DNA of 64,000 nt from Algoriphagus marinus (GTDB taxonomy: Bacteria; Bacteroidota; Bacteroidia; Cytophagales; Cyclobacteriaceae), in the NCBI RefSeq assembly GCF_001936475.1, contig NZ_MSPQ01000003.1:186001-250000 (forward strand), written 5' to 3'. Below are positions 47,401 to 54,854 of this stretch, in pieces; positions within the stretch are counted from its first letter, which is position 1; every line of letters begins with the position of its first letter. A model generated the notes under the pieces. It was not told the DNA's origin. It did no database searches and saw only the letters and a list, made by a program, of their open reading frames with translations. A program made the position numbers and the translations under genes.

Positions 47401-47607
47401 ATGGAAAAGACAATTCTTTTTTTTGGAATTACTATGATTTTGGGGCTTATAGTGATGCCTGAAAATGTTCGGTCATCCGAACTAGCACCCGATACCACTA
47501 CCACTATAGAATGCCCTTCCGGTGACAAATATCTTTGTTACACAACTGCTGATGGAAGAAACGTAAGAAAAGGAAAAGGAAGGACAATTGTAACTGTATC
47601 GCCATGA
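47401..47607 (+). CDS. Exported CPSGDKY peptide a (cassette 3)
   Basis: 68 residues. A hydrophobic signal (about 4-20) precedes a short mature part with CPSGDKYLC (Cys38, Cys46) and a basic tail KGKGR. It shares CPSGDKY, the second Cys and KGKGR with the next gene, whose ATG overlaps this stop (ATGA), so the two are tandem paralogues. It follows leader R3. Function unknown; the two cysteines could form one disulfide. Confidence 0.75.
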   Translation: MEKTILFFGITMILGLIVMPENVRSSELAPDTTTTIECPSGDKYLCYTTADGRNVRKGKGRTIVTVSP

Positions 47608-47798
47608 AAAAAATAATACTAATTTTTCTTCTTTTTACTGGGGTATCATTAGGTTTAACATCAACTACTAGCCAATACTCAGTCAATGCTCAAGAACAAG
47701 TAATTTGTCCTTCGGGTGATAAATATATTTGCTTAGACTCTCATGGGGAATTAGGGACTGTCTACCGAGGCAAAGGAAGAGTTATGGTAAATCAATGA
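47604..47798 (+). CDS. Exported CPSGDKY peptide b (cassette 3)
   Basis: 64 residues. A signal peptide (MKKIILIFLLFTGVSLGL and on to SVNA before QEQV) is followed by about 35 mature residues with CPSGDKYIC (Cys35, Cys43) and RGKGR. It is a paralogue of the previous gene. Its stop overlaps the start of the next lipoprotein gene by 4 nt (ATGA), so peptide and lipoprotein are translated together. Confidence 0.75.
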   Translation: MKKIILIFLLFTGVSLGLTSTTSQYSVNAQEQVICPSGDKYICLDSHGELGTVYRGKGRVMVNQ

Positions 47799-48775
47799 AA
47801 TTGATTCAACTTCATATTAGATTTATAGGTACAATTTTTGTAGCTACAAACTTTGTTTTTACCGCATGTGAATCGAAAAATAAAGAGAAGACTAGAGTTT
47901 TTAACGCCATTTCATTACAAGATAGTGTGATACTTGACTTTCCTCTGATTCGCTTTCAAGAGCATTATGGTAAAATGTATGCCTATGACTATTACGATAA
48001 GAGTATAGTTCAAGTCGATAAAAGGTTTGAGGTAATAGATCGGCTTGGATCATTTGGGGATGGACCAAAAGAAAATCTTTTGGTTCGTAATTATGAAGTC
48101 CTTCCCAGCCGTTTAGTTGCAATATTTGACGTAGAAAAAAATACTTTTAAAATTCAGGATTTTCAGGATTCTGTGTACCTCTATCAAAAATTTGATTTCG
48201 CAATAGAGGGTGGAGTTTATTTGGAAGATAGCTCACTTTTTACAGTAAGTATAGAAGATAAGTCTCGATTAAATTTCGCTAAATATTCAATCGAAGAATC
48301 GCAAAGTCAGCCTATTAAAGTAATAAATGACTTATTCCAAGAAGACTACTCTGCGCTAATTTATCAAGGAAAGATATTATCAAATAGAGATAAATTGATT
48401 TTCACATCCTATTTTTCAAGCTTTTGGTTTGTTTTTGATAAAAATAATAGTGGAGTCAAATTTGGTTCATATCTCCAAGACTATCAAAAGCCAAATGTAT
48501 TGGAGGTAGGAAACATGATGATGTTAGAAGATGCCCCTGAGTTAATTTACGACTCATTTATTTCAGATAATCGGATCTTTATCATTTCAAATATTGGACA
48601 TGTTGATTATCCTGATCAGCGAATTTTGGATATTTACGACCTTGAATTTAACTACTTGAAATCGTATCCTTTACCAAATTTAAACGATACGACACCAGAT
48701 GAGGGTTTTTCAGTTAGTGGTTCAAATGTTGCCATTCTTTATGAGGACACACTTTTTTTCTTTAAATTAAACTGA
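47795..48775 (+). CDS. Beta-propeller-like lipoprotein (cassette 3)
   Basis: 326 residues from the ATG at 47795. An upstream open frame to 47729 overlaps the peptide gene and was not used. The lipoprotein signal ends FVFTAC (Cys25). Strand-turn repeats such as GKMYAYDYYDKSIVQVDKRF and the loop GSFGDGPKENL resemble the cassette 2 lipoprotein, so it is probably the same TolB-like/BF3164 class though clearly diverged. It lies directly behind two small exported peptides. Confidence 0.75.
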   Translation: MKLIQLHIRFIGTIFVATNFVFTACESKNKEKTRVFNAISLQDSVILDFPLIRFQEHYGKMYAYDYYDKSIVQVDKRFEVIDRLGSFGDGPKENLLVRNYEVLPSRLVAIFDVEKNTFKIQDFQDSVYLYQKFDFAIEGGVYLEDSSLFTVSIEDKSRLNFAKYSIEESQSQPIKVINDLFQEDYSALIYQGKILSNRDKLIFTSYFSSFWFVFDKNNSGVKFGSYLQDYQKPNVLEVGNMMMLEDAPELIYDSFISDNRIFIISNIGHVDYPDQRILDIYDLEFNYLKSYPLPNLNDTTPDEGFSVSGSNVAILYEDTLFFFKLN

Positions 48776-49023
48776 CTTCTCTCATGGTTTTTTTTCAACC
48801 CCAATCCCCTTTCTAGATTAATGTGGGGTTTTCGCTAGTTATACTCCGCGACAATTGTCGGGAGAAATTCGGATTTGATTGAGAGACTATAAATTTGAAT
48901 CTTAAAGCAATTGAATCCCGACAGCTGTACGGGATGGTAATGAGATCTGGGTGTCATTGCATCCGTCTACTCTACGGATTACACCCAGTCCAAACTGATA
49001 TTTGACTACGTTGAATAGGGGCC
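48776..49023. repeat. Palindrome-rich spacer between cassettes 3 and 4
   Basis: No gene. It has a terminator-like AACCCCAATCCCC / GTGGGGTTTT pair near 48797-48832 and the palindrome CGACAATTGTCG (48849-48860). A near-palindrome CCCGACAGCTGTACGGGA lies at 48917-48934. A long hairpin follows, with arms CTGGGTGT (48947-48954) and ATCCGT (48961-48966) facing ACGGAT (48974-48979) and ACACCCAG (48981-48988). It resembles dispersed REP-like elements. Confidence 0.6.
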
Positions 49024-49440
49024 ATGCTTAAAGCAATAAGACCTTGAATTCATCTCGAAGGAGGTACGACTGAGAGATATCTTTGAAGTTTTTAGTTTAT
49101 TAATTTGCTAAACCTTCGAGGTCTAAAAAGAGACCTTATAGGTTATTCTAAAATCCCCGATACCCTCGGGGATTTTTTTGATTTCAACCATTCAAATACG
49201 GAATTACGCTGTTTATAGTTAAAACAAGTCTGTTTATTAACCAATTGAAATATAGTAAGTTATCAATTGTATTTTTCCATCAAACTAAAAATAATTTCAT
49301 TGATTATCAATAAGTTAACTAAATCTCCTAAAAATTTTCAAACTAATATTTGGAATTTTAGGTGGGGGGCGTAAGTTTAGTTCAAGTTCAAGGCGCTGAG
49401 GACTTTTTAATCAATTTGTTTAACTATAAATTTTAGAAAA
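49024..49440 (+). repeat. Leader copy R4
   Basis: It begins with the last codons of htpG (ATGCTTAAAGCAATAAG), then follows R1/R2 closely: terminator 49150-49179, dyad 49299-49311, TAATATTTG 49344-49352, six-G tract 49364-49369, hairpin 49384-49405 and the next ATG at 49441. Confidence 0.9.
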
Positions 49441-49698
49441 ATGAAAAAAAATATTAAAAAATCTCTTTTTGTAGGATTTACTTTCGCAGTATTTTCAATT
49501 CCATTTAATTCGTTTGCTGGTTGGGATTACAAATCAGTAGAAAGTCTTGATAAGATGGATGGTAGGACATACATTGTTTCTCATTGTGAGGATAAACTTG
49601 GGGACGATTGTAATATGCCTGGAAGTGCTACAAGGATGGATATAAGTGTAACAGTAGAAATGCTAGAGGGATTTGGAATTATAAGAAAGATGCCCTAA
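49441..49698 (+). CDS. Exported two-cysteine peptide (cassette 4)
   Basis: 85 residues. A signal peptide with a lysine-rich start (MKKNIKKSLFVGFTFAVF, cleavage after NSFA) gives a mature part of about 59 residues (GWDYKSVESLD...). It has two cysteines in HCEDKLGDDC (49 and 57) and ends in FGIIRKMP. It is followed immediately, with no intervening base, by a lipoprotein gene. The sequence is not like the other cassette peptides apart from layout. Function unknown. Confidence 0.75.
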   Translation: MKKNIKKSLFVGFTFAVFSIPFNSFAGWDYKSVESLDKMDGRTYIVSHCEDKLGDDCNMPGSATRMDISVTVEMLEGFGIIRKMP

Positions 49699-50841
49699 AT
49701 GAATTTTGCAAAATTGGTAAATAAGGGTTGTTGTTTTTCAGCCCTTATTTTGTTTTTAATAGGCTGCTCCTTTGAAAGGAAAGAAAATGCTTTTGTTTAT
49801 AGTGATTTTATCAATAAAGATAGTTTGGAAATTGCGCTACCCTTAGAGTATCTTTCTATTACAAACTGGACCACATATAAATCAGGTGAAAAGAAAATCC
49901 TAGTAGAGTATGGATTAAATGGTGAGGGAGATTTGGTAATCCACCAAATTGATTTTGATAAAAAAGTTTATTTAGAGCCAATTTATATAAGGCGGGAAGG
50001 ACCTGATGGATTTAATTCATCGGAAGCTTCAGTATTTTTTAAATCAAAAGATTCTATCTATGTTTTTCCATCAGCAAGAAATTCGTTTTTTCTCTACAAT
50101 TCAATAGGTGTTAAAGTTGAGGAATACCGTTATAATTCTTTGAATGATGATCGCTACTATAAAAACGGCTGGTATTCCAGTATGGCATTTTTTGAAGATC
50201 TATTAATTCTACCGACAGTAGACGATACAAGATATGATGATCCAGATTTTTTTGATAAAGTATCCCCAATCCAATTTTATGGTCTAGATTCGAATAAGTT
50301 TATAGATCATATAAATTTTCCTGGATTCATAAAGGGGAAATATATGCCTTCAAATTTTTCGGGCGCTATGATAGATCAGGTAGATAATAATCGTATTCTG
50401 ATAAATTATAAATTCTCTGACTCTATATATATCTATAATATCAGAGCAAGAGCAATGGAGAGTTTTTATTCTGGATCGGATAACTTCGGAAGTCCCAATT
50501 TGCTTACTTACTTACCAAATCGAGCTCAATCGTTGGAATATATTTCTAAAGAGGTCGACTATGAAACTGCATTTTTTCATAAAGAAAAAATTTACCGAGT
50601 TGTGAATCATTTATTAACGAGTAAATATCGTGAAATGAATCCATTTGAAATTATTCAAAACAATTATAAAGTTGTCTCTTTGATTGAATTAGATTTGGAT
50701 TCAAAAAAATTAAAGTACTATAAGCTGCCTATTGCAAAGTATTTTGTTTTTCAAGGTGACCAACTATTTGCCGGTGGAGTTTCTGTTAGAGAAGAAAATG
50801 GAGAAATCTATAGGAAATTTTATAAATACACTCTTGATTGA
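49699..50841 (+). CDS. DUF4221/TolB-like lipoprotein (cassette 4)
   Basis: 380 residues. The lipoprotein signal ends FLIGC (Cys23). Propeller-like strands include IYIRREGPDGFNS, KDSIYVFPSARNSFFLYNS and SDSIYIYNIRARAMES. It most resembles the DUF4221 class of six-bladed lipoproteins, a call made from memory. It starts directly behind the small peptide gene, repeating the peptide-propeller order of cassettes 2 and 3. Confidence 0.78.
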   Translation: MNFAKLVNKGCCFSALILFLIGCSFERKENAFVYSDFINKDSLEIALPLEYLSITNWTTYKSGEKKILVEYGLNGEGDLVIHQIDFDKKVYLEPIYIRREGPDGFNSSEASVFFKSKDSIYVFPSARNSFFLYNSIGVKVEEYRYNSLNDDRYYKNGWYSSMAFFEDLLILPTVDDTRYDDPDFFDKVSPIQFYGLDSNKFIDHINFPGFIKGKYMPSNFSGAMIDQVDNNRILINYKFSDSIYIYNIRARAMESFYSGSDNFGSPNLLTYLPNRAQSLEYISKEVDYETAFFHKEKIYRVVNHLLTSKYREMNPFEIIQNNYKVVSLIELDLDSKKLKYYKLPIAKYFVFQGDQLFAGGVSVREENGEIYRKFYKYTLD

Positions 50842-50952
50842 CAGATATCAGTTCATTAATTCTCTTCTAGAATTGCTGTATTTTTCTTTTTTTAGAGCTA
50901 TTAATATTGAAACATTGAATTTCCTTACAATTTTAACCCCTCGGCAATGAAC

Positions 50953-51010
50953 GGGGATTTTTTCATTCCCCACTCCCGTACTAGGCTATTCCAAGAATTG
51001 GGTTATTTTT
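50953..51010. repeat. rrf2 upstream region, source of the copy at 43506
   Basis: 58 bp ending at the rrf2 -7 box. They are repeated at 43506-43564 inside the island. A weak terminator-like CCCC/GGGG pair (50938-50956) precedes it. Confidence 0.85.
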
Positions 51011-51011
51011 G
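51004..51011 (+). promoter_or_regulatory. -7 element TATTTTTG before rrf2
   Basis: TAnnTTTG match, 3 nt before the ATG at 51015. The transcript would be leaderless. Confidence 0.5.
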
Positions 51012-51014
51012 TTT

Positions 51015-51428
51015 ATGCTTTCCAAAAAGACCAAGTACGCATTGCATGCCCTGACTTATCTGGGTAAACATCGAGAAGAAAAGGCAGTGCTGATTCATGA
51101 CATCGCTGAAGAGCACGGGATCTCCCATAAATTTTTAGAGAATATCTTACTCGAACTTAAGAAAGCCGGTATGCTCGGAAGCAAAAAAGGAAAAGGTGGA
51201 GGCTATTACCTGATCAAAGAACCTCAGGATATTCCACTTTCTAAAGTGATTCGGCTGCTCGATGGACCCATCGCTTTACTTCCCTGCGTGAGTCTCAACT
51301 ACTACGAACCCTGCGCCGAATGTAAGTCCGAGGCCGAATGTGGTATCAATAAAGTCATGATTCAGGTTCGGGATGAAACGCTCAAAATATTGGAAAACAA
51401 GACCCTACAGGATATTTTAGAAAAATAA
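51015..51428 (+). CDS. Rrf2-family transcriptional regulator (probable sulfur-assimilation control)
   Basis: 137 residues from the ATG at 51015. The N-terminal winged helix-turn-helix (SKKTKYALHALTYLG, ISHKFLENILLELKKAGML, GKGGGYYL) is typical of Rrf2. Four cysteines (91, 100, 103, 109; CAECKSEAEC) sit where IscR-type members bind an iron-sulfur cluster. It stands directly upstream of the sulfate-reduction operon, whose promoter carries a perfect dyad, so it likely controls that operon. Its own promoter region is duplicated in the island. Confidence 0.92.
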   Translation: MLSKKTKYALHALTYLGKHREEKAVLIHDIAEEHGISHKFLENILLELKKAGMLGSKKGKGGGYYLIKEPQDIPLSKVIRLLDGPIALLPCVSLNYYEPCAECKSEAECGINKVMIQVRDETLKILENKTLQDILEK

Positions 51429-51445
51429 TAAAATTTTTTTCCTAC

Positions 51446-51470
51446 AAACCCTATAAAAAAGATAGGGTTT
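51446..51470. promoter_or_regulatory. 25-bp dyad, probable Rrf2 operator of the sulfur operon
   Basis: Perfect inverted repeat AAACCCTAT (51446-51454), 7-nt spacer, ATAGGGTTT (51462-51470). It ends 3 nt before the -7 box TACTTTTG (51474-51481). The total length of 25 bp matches the size of known Rrf2/IscR sites. Confidence 0.7.
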
Positions 51471-51473
51471 ATA

Positions 51474-51481
51474 TACTTTTG
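51474..51481 (+). promoter_or_regulatory. -7 element TACTTTTG of the sulfur operon
   Basis: TAnnTTTG match 25 nt before the DUF2061 start, immediately behind the dyad, so a bound regulator would cover the -33 region. Confidence 0.55.
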
Positions 51482-51506
51482 AATTTCCAATCCGTATCTA
51501 GCACGT

Positions 51507-51749
51507 ATGATAATCGATCAACCTATCAAAAAATGGTTTGTCAGCAACACAGGTGAAGACAAACATTTCAAAAGTATTATTAAGTCCATCTCTTGGCGTA
51601 TAGTAGGTACCATTGACACGATGGTCATCTCCTATTTTGTGACTGGGCAGTTGAAAATGGCCATTTCTATAGGTTCGATAGAGGTCGTGTCCAAAGTAGC
51701 GCTCTACTATTTTCATGAGCGAGTTTGGGAAAAAGCCACTAAAGCCTAA
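51507..51749 (+). CDS. DUF2061 membrane protein
   Basis: 80 residues with two membrane helices. The motif SIIKSISWRIVGTIDTMVISYFV with SIGSIEVVSKVALYYFHERVW is characteristic of DUF2061. The family is often found next to sulfate-assimilation genes or fused to CysC, which fits its place as first gene of this operon. It is 3 nt before cysH. The biochemical role is unknown. Confidence 0.9.
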   Translation: MIIDQPIKKWFVSNTGEDKHFKSIIKSISWRIVGTIDTMVISYFVTGQLKMAISIGSIEVVSKVALYYFHERVWEKATKA

Positions 51750-51752
51750 GCC

Positions 51753-52457
51753 ATGAAAACAAATTTGATCGAATTGGAGGCTCAATTAGCGCAACTTTCG
51801 GCAGCTGGAGGTTTGGCCTTATTGGCTGAACTATTTCCGGGAAAAGTCACTTTTTCAACCTCTTTGGGTCAGGAAGATCAGGTGATCACGCAGCTGATTG
51901 CTAGTCAAAACTTGCCGATTCAAATTTTCTCACTGGATACTGGGAGACTTTTCCCAGAGACTTTAGAGCTATTAGCGAGGACTGAAGCAAAGTATAAAAC
52001 GAAAATCAAGGTTTATTATCCGGAAACTGCGTCAGTTGAAAATCTAGTTGATACAATTGGAATTAATGGATTTTACGAGTCCGTAGAAAATAGAAAATCC
52101 TGCTGCTTTGTACGAAAAGTAGAACCACTTCGAAGAGCCTTAGCCGGGAATGAAATCTGGGTGACGGGGCTACGCGCGGAGCAATCTGCCAATCGCTCAG
52201 CAATGAAGCGTCTCGAATGGGACGATTCCAATCAAATCTGGAAATACAATCCTTTGCTGGATTGGTCTTTCGATGAGGTGCTTACTTACCTCGAGAATCA
52301 TAAAATCCCTTACAATCCGCTGCATGACAAAGGTTTTGTAAGCATTGGCTGCGCACCCTGTACTCGGGCAATTTCTTCAGGAGAGGATGCCCGCGCCGGT
52401 CGCTGGTGGTGGGAGGATTCGAAAAAGGAGTGTGGGTTGCATAGCAGTAAACAGTAA
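51753..52457 (+). CDS. cysH: Adenylyl-sulfate (APS) reductase, CysH family with 4Fe-4S motif
   Basis: Reduces activated sulfate to sulfite. It has 234 residues with FSTSLGQEDQVIT and SLDTGRLFPET at the N-terminus. The iron-sulfur cysteines Cys117-Cys118 (SCCFVRK) and Cys200/Cys203 (IGCAPC) are present, and the catalytic Cys227 is in KECGLH. The CC...CxxC pattern is the mark of APS-type rather than PAPS-type enzymes. This agrees with the absence of an APS kinase in the operon. Confidence 0.94.
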   Translation: MKTNLIELEAQLAQLSAAGGLALLAELFPGKVTFSTSLGQEDQVITQLIASQNLPIQIFSLDTGRLFPETLELLARTEAKYKTKIKVYYPETASVENLVDTIGINGFYESVENRKSCCFVRKVEPLRRALAGNEIWVTGLRAEQSANRSAMKRLEWDDSNQIWKYNPLLDWSFDEVLTYLENHKIPYNPLHDKGFVSIGCAPCTRAISSGEDARAGRWWWEDSKKECGLHSSKQ

Positions 52458-52618
52458 ACAGTGGGTATTGGTCAGTTTGCAGAACACAATTCACAGGATG
52501 TTGCGAAAAAAGTCAGAAAGTTGAAGTAAGAAATCAGAAATAAAAAGGTCAAGGTTTAATTGTAGAGCGCCACTTTCAAAGGTCTCATAAATCTGAAATC
52601 ATAAATCATATATCATCA

Positions 52619-53518
52619 ATGCACAACCTATTAACACCTAATCCCAAAGAAGCAGAATCAATCCATATCCTTCGGGAAGTGGCGGCTCAGTTTGAGCGTC
52701 CGGTTTTGCTTTTTTCGGGAGGAAAAGATTCGATCACCTTGGTGAGATTGGCTCAAAAAGCCTTCTTTCCTGCAAAAATCCCCTTTCCTCTTTTGCATGT
52801 GGATACAGGGCACAATTTCCCGGAGACCATCGCTTTTCGGGATAAGCTGGTTGCCGAACTTGGGCTCGAACTCATAGTCCGAAATGTGCAGGATTCCATC
52901 GATCAAGGTAAGGTTCGGGAAGAGCGAGGTCGCTATTCCAGCCGAAATTCGTTACAAACGACCACACTTCTTGATACCATCGAGGAGTTTAAGTTTGATG
53001 CCTGCATCGGTGGTGCGAGACGTGACGAAGAAAAAGCCCGAGCTAAAGAGCGGGTATTTTCAGTTCGGGATGATTTTGGACAGTGGGATGAAAAAAATCA
53101 GCGTCCGGAGCTTTTCGATATGCTCAACGGCAAGATTCACATTGGCCAAAATGTTCGGGTTTTCCCGATTTCCAACTGGACGGAACTGGATGTCTGGGAA
53201 TATATCCGAACAGAAAATATCGAGATTCCAAGTATTTACTTTGCGCACCTCCGGGAAGTATTTGTTCGTGACGGGATGATTTGGACCGCCAATGAACACG
53301 TTTTTCGGGAGGCTCATGAAGAGGTGACTGAGCGAATGGTCCGATTTCGAACCGTCGGCGATATGACTTGTACAGCTGCGGTTCTTTCCGAAGCAGTTTC
53401 CTTAGATGAAGTGGTCGGAGAAATTCGGGATTCCACCATCTCCGAGCGAGGTGCCCGAATCGACGACAAGCGATCCGAAGCAGCGATGGAGACAAGGAAG
53501 AAAGTGGGCTATTTCTGA
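52619..53518 (+). CDS. cysD: Sulfate adenylyltransferase subunit 2
   Basis: Small catalytic subunit of ATP sulfurylase, forming APS from sulfate and ATP with CysN. It has 299 residues. The PP-loop is LFSGGKDSITLV near residue 31, with HVDTGHNFPET, GGARRDEEKARAKER and NWTELDVWEYIR following. A 161-bp spacer separates it from cysH (52458-52618), containing CAGTAAACAGT repeats but no gene. cysN follows. Confidence 0.95.
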   Translation: MHNLLTPNPKEAESIHILREVAAQFERPVLLFSGGKDSITLVRLAQKAFFPAKIPFPLLHVDTGHNFPETIAFRDKLVAELGLELIVRNVQDSIDQGKVREERGRYSSRNSLQTTTLLDTIEEFKFDACIGGARRDEEKARAKERVFSVRDDFGQWDEKNQRPELFDMLNGKIHIGQNVRVFPISNWTELDVWEYIRTENIEIPSIYFAHLREVFVRDGMIWTANEHVFREAHEEVTERMVRFRTVGDMTCTAAVLSEAVSLDEVVGEIRDSTISERGARIDDKRSEAAMETRKKVGYF

Positions 53519-53594
53519 TTTAAGAAATACGATTTAAGATTTACGAATTTGGCCGTGGACTGTGGTCCGACGACCGTTGACAAGAAATAAGAAA

Positions 53595-54854
53595 ATGAAT
53601 AATCCAAACCGAAAACTCATCAAAATCGCCACCGCCGGCTCAGTAGATGACGGCAAAAGTACCCTGATTGGGCGATTACTTTATGATACCAATTCTCTGA
53701 CTACGGATAAAATCGAAGCGATTGAGAAAAGCTCCAAACAACGAGGCTATGATTACCTGGATTTTTCACTGGCGACCGATGGTTTGGTGGCAGAGCGCGA
53801 GCAAGGAATCACCATCGATGTGGCGCATATTTATTTCAATACCGATAAGACCAATTTTATCGTAGCAGATACGCCTGGCCATGTAGAATATACTCGAAAT
53901 ATGGTGACAGGAGCATCTACTTCGCAAGTAGCGATTATCCTGATCGATGCTCGAAAAGGGGTAATTGAACAAACTTATCGACACTTCTTTATCGCTAACC
54001 TGCTTCGAATTTCCCATGTGGTGGTCGCCATCAACAAGATGGATTTGGTGGGATATGAGGAAGAAGTATTCCTGAAAATCAAAGGCGATTTCAATGAATT
54101 GGTAGCCAAAAGTGATTTCCATGAAGATCAGCTTACGTTTATTCCGGTATCGGCTTTGAAAGGCGAAAATATCGCCAGAAAATCAGAAGAAATGCCTTGG
54201 TACATCGGAAACACGCTTTTACAGCATTTGGAAGTGTTGGAACCGGCAGATTTAATCGAAAGTGCAGTAGCTAGATTTCCGATCCAATATGTGACTCGGC
54301 CCAAAACAGAAGCCTTCCATGATTTCCGGGGATTCTCAGGGAAATTATACGGAAACAGTTTGAAAGTTGGAGATCAAGTGACGGTACTTCCTTCCGGTAA
54401 TGAGACCACGATTAAAAGCATTCATTTCTTTGATCAGGAGTATCTGGAAGCAGCTGCCGGAAGTTCGATCACGATTACACTTGCCGATGAAGTGGACCTG
54501 AGTAGAGGGGATATGCTGGTAAAAAGCGGGACAGCACCTCGAAGTGAAAAGCTGCTCAGCGCAACGGTCTGCCAAGTGAACAGCAAAGCATTAAAGGTGG
54601 GCGATAAATACATACTCCAGCATGGTGTCAACCGAGTTTTGGCTAGAGTAGATCAAATCGAATCTCGAGTTCATACCGATTTCTCAGGAGCTGAAGTAGT
54701 GGAGCAATTGAAGTTGAATGATATCGGTAAGGTTCATTTCAGACTTAGTAAAGCAATTCATGCCGATTCTTACAAGTCAAACAAATCAAATGGAAGCTTT
54801 ATTCTGATTGATGAGGGAAGCTTTGATACGGTTGGGGTTGGATTTATTGAGTAG
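53595..54854 (+). CDS. cysN: Sulfate adenylyltransferase subunit 1 (GTPase)
   Basis: GTPase subunit that drives ATP sulfurylase. It has 419 residues from the ATG at 53595. The frame is open upstream, but the family start MNNPNRKLIKIATAGS fits here. G1 is GSVDDGKST (15-23), G3 DTPGHVEYTRNM and G4 NKMDLV. EF-Tu-like beta-barrels follow. There is no C-terminal CysC domain, consistent with the APS route. Confidence 0.95.
   Translation: MNNPNRKLIKIATAGSVDDGKSTLIGRLLYDTNSLTTDKIEAIEKSSKQRGYDYLDFSLATDGLVAEREQGITIDVAHIYFNTDKTNFIVADTPGHVEYTRNMVTGASTSQVAIILIDARKGVIEQTYRHFFIANLLRISHVVVAINKMDLVGYEEEVFLKIKGDFNELVAKSDFHEDQLTFIPVSALKGENIARKSEEMPWYIGNTLLQHLEVLEPADLIESAVARFPIQYVTRPKTEAFHDFRGFSGKLYGNSLKVGDQVTVLPSGNETTIKSIHFFDQEYLEAAAGSSITITLADEVDLSRGDMLVKSGTAPRSEKLLSATVCQVNSKALKVGDKYILQHGVNRVLARVDQIESRVHTDFSGAEVVEQLKLNDIGKVHFRLSKAIHADSYKSNKSNGSFILIDEGSFDTVGVGFIE

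Noticed and set aside
47729..47794. Longer N-terminus for the cassette 3 lipoprotein
   Set aside because: It would overlap the peptide b gene and push the lipoprotein signal inwards; the ATG at 47795 gives a normal signal and an ATGA overlap.
41443..50952. Integron or insertion-sequence origin of the cassette island
   Set aside because: No integrase, transposase, attC-like structure or target-site duplication was found; the repeats match chromosomal flanks (htpG end, rrf2 promoter) instead.
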